Assembly: GCA_050693875.1 (NCBI GenBank)
Contig: JBOGWP010000062.1
Coordinates: 1 to 17,554 of the forward strand
Length of the DNA: 17,554 nt
Direction of reading: 5' to 3'
Source: JBOGWP01 sp050693875
GTDB taxonomy: Bacteria > Actinomycetota > CADDZG01 > JAHWKV01 > JBOGWP01
Positions 13,958 through 17,554 of this stretch are shown in pieces. Each line of letters begins with the position of its first letter. Positions within the stretch are counted from its first letter, which is position 1. Both the position numbers and the translations under genes were made by a program. Below the pieces are notes generated by a model. It searched no databases. It had not been told where the DNA came from and saw nothing but the letters and a program-made list of their open reading frames with translations.

Positions 13958-14686
13958 TCAGATCCGGATCAGCCCCCAGTAGCGGGCCCAGGCCACCGCC
14001 TGCGAGTGTGAGGTCGCCCCGGTCTTCTGCAGGATGTTGTGGATGTGGTTTCGGATCGTCCCGCGACTGATCCCGAGGGACTCCGCCGCCTGTGCCACCG
14101 TCCGGCAGCCCGCCAGCAGCGTGAGGATCTCGCGCTCGCGGGAGCTCAGGGTGGCAAGCCGCTCAGCGACCTCGTCGCGCTCCCGGTGCAGAGTCGCCGC
14201 GTGCTCGACCAACCCTCCCACCTCGGCCGGATAGACCGGCGACTCCCCCGCGTGGGCGCGCCGGACGGCGTCGGCGACCTGGTCGACGACCATGCTGCGG
14301 GGCAGGAAGCCCACCGCGCCGGCTTCGAAAGCCTCGGCCACTTCACGAGAGGTGTGGAACCAGGACAGCAGCAGCACCCGCTGGCCCGAGATCTGCTCGC
14401 GGATGAGCCGAACGGCCGGGGGGCCATCCATCCCCACCATCCAGTAGTCGAGGAGGGCGACGTCGGGGCGGCGGGCTGTCACCGCCTGAACCGCATCCTC
14501 CCCGGAGGCGGGATGCTCCTCCATCACCTCGAGGTCCGGCCACCAGTCGAGGGCCTGGGCGAGGGCGTCGGCAAGCAGTAGGTTGGAGTCGGCGATCAGC
14601 ACCGTGATCGGCCGGGCGCCCGGGGGCCTCGCATGTTCCCATCCCGCCACCGTCCCCGCCAAATCACTGCCACTTCCCCTTCTCAT
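13958..14686 (-). CDS. NarL/FixJ-family orphan response regulator (second of a tandem pair)
   Basis: This is a DNA-binding regulator of 242 residues. The receiver domain covers about 27-145, with Asp80 in VALLDYWMVGMDG at the phosphorylation site. The LuxR-type helix-turn-helix covers about 180-236 (LSSREREILTLL, then ISRGTIRNHIHNILQKTGA). Two normally conserved positions are altered. The acidic pair is D-S (IADSN) rather than D-D, and the conserved Lys after beta-5 is Arg130 (FLPRS). The ATG at 14686 overlaps the upstream gene's stop as TGATG, which supports this start and translational coupling. The product resembles the preceding regulator throughout, so the pair looks like a tandem duplication. 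No partner kinase is adjacent. Confidence 0.9.
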   Translation of the reverse strand: MRRGSGSDLAGTVAGWEHARPPGARPITVLIADSNLLLADALAQALDWWPDLEVMEEHPASGEDAVQAVTARRPDVALLDYWMVGMDGPPAVRLIREQISGQRVLLLSWFHTSREVAEAFEAGAVGFLPRSMVVDQVADAVRRAHAGESPVYPAEVGGLVEHAATLHRERDEVAERLATLSSREREILTLLAGCRTVAQAAESLGISRGTIRNHIHNILQKTGATSHSQAVAWARYWGLIRI

Positions 14687-15345
14687 CACACCCCAATCAG
14701 ACCAGCGTAACGACCCCACGCCACCGCCTCGTGGTAGGAGCGCGCCCCGGTCTTTTGGCGGATGGAATGAAGATGATTTTTGACGGTCTTGGGGCTCACC
14801 CTGAGGCGCTCGGCGATCTCACGCATATCCCCGCAATATCCGAAGAGGGTCAGCACCTCGCGCTCGCGCGGGGTGAGGCGCGCGAGGTTCTGGGCGATCT
14901 GCGCCATCCGCCAAGCCCGCACGCCGAGCCGTCGTGTGAGCTCCCCCAGCTCCCCTTCGTAGACGGTGCCGTTGCCGGCGTGCGCTCGGCGCACCGCCTC
15001 GGCGACCTGACCCACGCTCAGGGTCTTGGGTAGAAACCCCGAGGCCCCCGAAGCGAGCGCCTGCTGCACGTCGCCCTTGCCGTGATACCAGGAGAGGAAG
15101 ATGAGCTTGCAGCCGGGCACGCGATCTCGGATCCGTGCGGCCAGCGACGGCGCGTCGATGTCGGGGAATCGATTGTCCACGAGCGCCACGTCCGGAATCC
15201 GGCGCTCGGCCGCGGCGATCGCCCCGACCCCGTTCGTCGGCCGCTCGTCGAGCACCTCGAGATCGGCCTGCCAGGACAAGGCGCGTGCGAGCGAGTCTGC
15301 CGTCAGCAGCTGCGCGTCGGCCACGAGCACCCGAGTCGCCGGCAC
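14686..15345 (-). CDS. NarL/FixJ-family orphan response regulator (first of a tandem pair)
   Basis: The 219-residue regulator has a receiver domain (1-125) with Asp57 in VALVDNRFPD as the likely phosphorylation site and Lys107 in FLPKT. A LuxR-type helix-turn-helix follows (about 157-212; LTPREREVLTLF, VSPKTVKNHLHSIRQKTGA). The acidic pair that binds magnesium is D-A (VADAQ) instead of D-D. The GTG start has no ribosome binding site, but TAGCAT (15357-15352) lies exactly 6 bases upstream, which fits leaderless transcription. It is co-transcribed and coupled with the next regulator. The target genes are unknown; the divergent exported protein gene at 15778 is a candidate. Confidence 0.92.
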   Translation of the reverse strand: MPATRVLVADAQLLTADSLARALSWQADLEVLDERPTNGVGAIAAAERRIPDVALVDNRFPDIDAPSLAARIRDRVPGCKLIFLSWYHGKGDVQQALASGASGFLPKTLSVGQVAEAVRRAHAGNGTVYEGELGELTRRLGVRAWRMAQIAQNLARLTPREREVLTLFGYCGDMREIAERLRVSPKTVKNHLHSIRQKTGARSYHEAVAWGRYAGLIGV

Positions 15346-15351
15346 AGAGAG

Positions 15352-15401
15352 ATGCTAGAGGAGCGGAGAGTCCCCCCGTAAGTGCACAGCGCACAGTGCG
15401 C
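15352..15401 (-). promoter_or_regulatory. Candidate leaderless promoter and overlapping palindromes upstream of the regulator pair
   Basis: The -10 candidate TAGCAT (15357-15352) would place the transcription start on the first base of the GTG. Upstream, two overlapping inverted repeats, GTGC-N5-GCAC (15382-15394) and GCGCA-CAG-TGCGC (15389-15401), lie where a -35 region or an operator would be. No convincing -35 box is visible. Autoregulation is a guess. Confidence 0.35.
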
Positions 15402-15502
15402 GCGGGCGAGGCCTAGAAGCGTACCCAGCGAACCCTTCACCCTCCTCGCAAACCCTCGATATTTCCACCTAGATGGTCTCGTCACATAGGCCAAATCGCA
15501 CA

Positions 15503-15530
15503 TTGACTCTCGCCGGCGAGGGCGTAAAAA
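15503..15530 (+). promoter_or_regulatory. Candidate sigma70-type promoter for the exported LVIVD/PA protein
   Basis: TTGACT (15503-15508) and TAAAAA (15525-15530) are separated by 16 bp, one of the few AT-rich patches in the region. Transcription would begin near 15537 and leave a leader of about 240 nt. Confidence 0.5.
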
Positions 15531-15536
15531 GGAGGG

Positions 15537-15777
15537 AATCTCAGGCCCGGCCCGAGAGTCTCTGATCCCGAGAGGCCCCGGGGAGGGGCTCCCAGCAAAT
15601 ACGGATAGCGGAGCCGACCCTTCCCCGGCTGCGCCCGGGGTGGTCGTGGGAAAGGGGAGTTCAGGCAGTACGAGCGCGATCGGTGCGGACTTGGGCCTAG
15701 AGCACGCCCCGGTTAGGCAAGGTCCGCTGGGAACGGTCGGTCATCAGCCGGGGAGAGGGCAGGAAGGCTGGTTCATG
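15537..15777 (+). ncRNA. Structured 5' leader, candidate cis-regulatory RNA
   Basis: The leader can form four stem-loops. They are GGCCCC/GGGGCT (15574-15590), CGACC plus CCCCGG paired with CCGGGG plus GGTCG (15615-15646), a bulged stem of about 13 pairs (15686-15700 with 15715-15728), and ATCAGCC/GGCTGGT (15744-15750 with 15767-15773). The 3' half of the last one overlaps the AGGAAGG ribosome binding site (15762-15768). No terminator U-tract is present. It matches none of the riboswitch consensus sequences I know (c-di-GMP, c-di-AMP, cobalamin, T-box and others). Confidence 0.4.
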
Positions 15778-17554
15778 TGCGAGTAATCAAGAAGCGAATG
15801 AACGCTCCCGCCAGCCGGCGGGCACTGCCGTTCCTCGGCGCAATCAGTGCACTGGCGACGGCGATCGTCCTCATCGCCAACATGTCGGCGCTGGCCCACG
15901 TCCCAACGGATCCGCTCCACGGCGGCACCGGCGTCGGGGCCAAGGTGATCGGACACAGCGACCTGGGTGGCGGCGGGCTCAACGGGAACGTCGCTGTCCT
16001 CGGCAACACCGCCTTCGTGGGTCAGGGCACCAACGGCGGGTTTGCCGCCCAGTGGAACAAGACCCCCACCTGCAAGGCCGGCGGAGGCCCCACGAGCAAC
16101 GTCAAGGTCGTCGACCTCACCAGCCCGGCCAGCCCGACCTTGATCTCGACCATCCCGATCGGCTCCGGCGCCCAGCGCCGGCTGACCCTCGCCCGCGACG
16201 TCGCCGCCATCCACGTGAGTACGCCAGCCTTCACCGGCGACGTCCTGGCGGTCGGGCTCGAGCGCTGCAACAACGACACCGGGGGGGACTCGGGGGTCGA
16301 GTTCTACGACGTGACCGACCCTGCAGCCCCGAAGCTGCTCAGCAAGGACCTGCGCAACATGGGGCAGGCCTTCAACACGGCCACCCGCCAGGTCACCCTG
16401 GTTTCTCGTCCCTCCGACGGGCGGGTGTTCGCCCTCGAGGCCAACAACGGGGTGGACCCCGACGACAGCGGCATCCAGGTCCTCGACATCACCGACCCCA
16501 AGCACCCCCAGCAGGTCGGAACCTTCCCCCAGGGGCAGTTCCCCTCGGTTGACACGAGCCGCATCCAGGAGTGCCGGCCGTTCAACTTCGCCCAGGGGGT
16601 TTCCTCGAATGCCGCCGGGACCACCGCCTACGCGGCGTTCTACGACAAGGGCCTGTTCCGCCTCGACATCTCCAACCCAACCGGCACCCTCCCTGCGCTC
16701 AGCCAGACGCAGTATCCGGTGAGCGAGGAGGGCAACAGCTTCCGCTTCGTCCCCAACGACTCCGAGACAACCGCCCTCGCCACCGACGAGGACCTCAACC
16801 CGGCGAAGACCTCCCTCACCGTCACCTCCGGCTCCGCCTCGCAGTTCACCGAGCCGGGCGGGACTGGGCCGGGGGTATTCCGGGGCTGCGAGGCCATCTG
16901 GGGGGCGGGGGCGCCGAACACCGGCCCCCTCTACCGGAGGACCGCCCCGTCGGTCACCTCTCAGGTGGTGTTCGCTCCCAACGGGGGCTGCGACCCCTCC
17001 GACTTCGCCGCCGTGGACTCCACCGGCAAGATCGTGCTGGTCTTCCGGGGAGGCACCCTTGCCAGCGGCGACATCTGCGGATTCGAGGACAAGGCCCGAT
17101 TCGCCCAACAGGACGGCGCGGCGGCGTTGCTGGTCGGGAACTCTGCTGCGGACCATCACGGCGGGGCGTCGGGCTTCCTTTTCTCGGTGGACTCGGTCAG
17201 CCCGGCGGACGCCGGTATCACCCTTCCGGTGGTGCTCATTACGCGAGAAGCCCGTGATGCCATCCGGAACTCGCAGATCGCGGGCGACACGGTGACGGCC
17301 ACGCTGGCGGACTCCCCCGACACCTGGGGGGCGCTGCGTATAGTCAACCTGGCCGGAGGGAGCCCGATACAGGTCGGCGTGTTCAATGCGCCGCACACGA
17401 CGGTCCTGACGCCCGGCGACGGGCTCTACCACGCGGTCAATCCCCTCTGGGCGGGCAACCAGGCGGTGGTGGCCTGGATGTCGGACGGCCTCCGGGTGGT
17501 GGACGCCGGCACCCCGGCCGCCCCCAAGGGCCGCGCCTTCTACGTCCCGCCCGC
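15778..17554 (+). CDS. Exported LVIVD-repeat protein with inserted PA domain (3' end beyond the window)
   Basis: This frame is open for 592 codons and runs off the right edge. The N-terminus has basic residues, a hydrophobic segment (about 18-38) and an ALA-H site after residue 40, so the protein is exported. Beta-propeller LVIVD-type repeats follow (VKVVDLTSPASPTLIST; VEFYDVTDPAAPKLLS; IQVLDITDPKHPQQVG; LFRLDISNPTG). Then comes a protease-associated (PA) domain (about 385-500; CDPSDFAAVDSTGKIVLVFR, then DGAAALLVGN and ITLPVVLITREARDAI). Propeller-like sequence then resumes (ALRIVNLAGGSPIQVG; GLRVVDAGTPAAPKG). The GTG at 15778 is 9 bases after AGGAAGG; an in-frame ATG lies at 15799. An ATG overlapping the GTG out of frame (15776) stops after three codons. 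The function is not known; PA domains usually bind peptides or shape substrate access. Confidence 0.88.

Noticed and set aside
15537..15777. c-di-AMP (ydaO) or c-di-GMP riboswitch
   Set aside because: The conserved core sequences of these classes are not present; only general GC-rich stem-loops are seen.
15744..17432. A 562-codon minus-strand open frame across the right end
   Set aside because: It is a shadow of the plus-strand exported protein. It is dominated by G, R, V, E and D with no domain, while the plus strand shows a signal peptide, LVIVD repeats and a PA domain.

Overview
The window is high-GC bacterial chromosomal DNA, most likely from an actinobacterium (Actinomycetota) and possibly a deep or uncultured lineage. 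The reasons are the strong G/C bias, the large SARP/BTAD-AAA-TPR regulator, orphan NarL-type regulators, frequent GTG starts and several starts with no ribosome binding site that sit just after a -10-like hexamer. The assignment is an inference from style and gene content; there is no rRNA or marker tree behind it.

Layout. Positions 1-189 hold one copy of a structured dispersed repeat. Positions 264-1446 (minus) hold the translation operon infC-rpmI-rplT, with a promoter near 1614-1642, a leader of about 160 nt and what looks like an AUC start codon for infC. Upstream are hisG (minus, 1778-2656) and the divergent signal peptide peptidase gene sppA (plus, 2692-3624), separated by only 35 bp. 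Positions 3625-4780 are a gene-poor 1.2 kb stretch holding the second repeat copy (4121-4306). A SAM methyltransferase (minus) and a SARP-type AAA/TPR regulator of about 1065 residues (plus) then diverge from a 98 bp spacer. Positions 9304-12125 (minus) hold a secreted fibronectin-III-like protein, an OmpR-type response regulator and its histidine kinase. Positions 12360-13218 hold a frame-disrupted alpha/beta hydrolase, followed by tag (3-methyladenine DNA glycosylase I, minus). Two translationally coupled orphan NarL-type regulators (minus) occupy 13958-15345. The window ends in a large exported LVIVD-repeat/PA-domain protein (plus, from 15778, cut by the right edge) behind a long leader that can fold into several stem-loops.

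How the parts relate. The left end is housekeeping: translation initiation factor, ribosomal proteins, histidine biosynthesis and membrane proteolysis. The middle and right are regulatory and envelope functions. The secreted protein, response regulator and kinase look like one operon, with a direct repeat of 11 bp period over the presumed -35 region that would suit autoregulation by the OmpR-type regulator.

The best candidates for something undescribed are (1) the roughly 186-189 bp intergenic repeat, whose two copies keep a 15-16 bp long-range stem through a paired change; (2) the structured leader at about 15537-15777, whose last hairpin overlaps the ribosome binding site; and (3) the pair of regulators with degenerate receiver acidic pockets. 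No mobile element, CRISPR array, tRNA or rRNA was seen.
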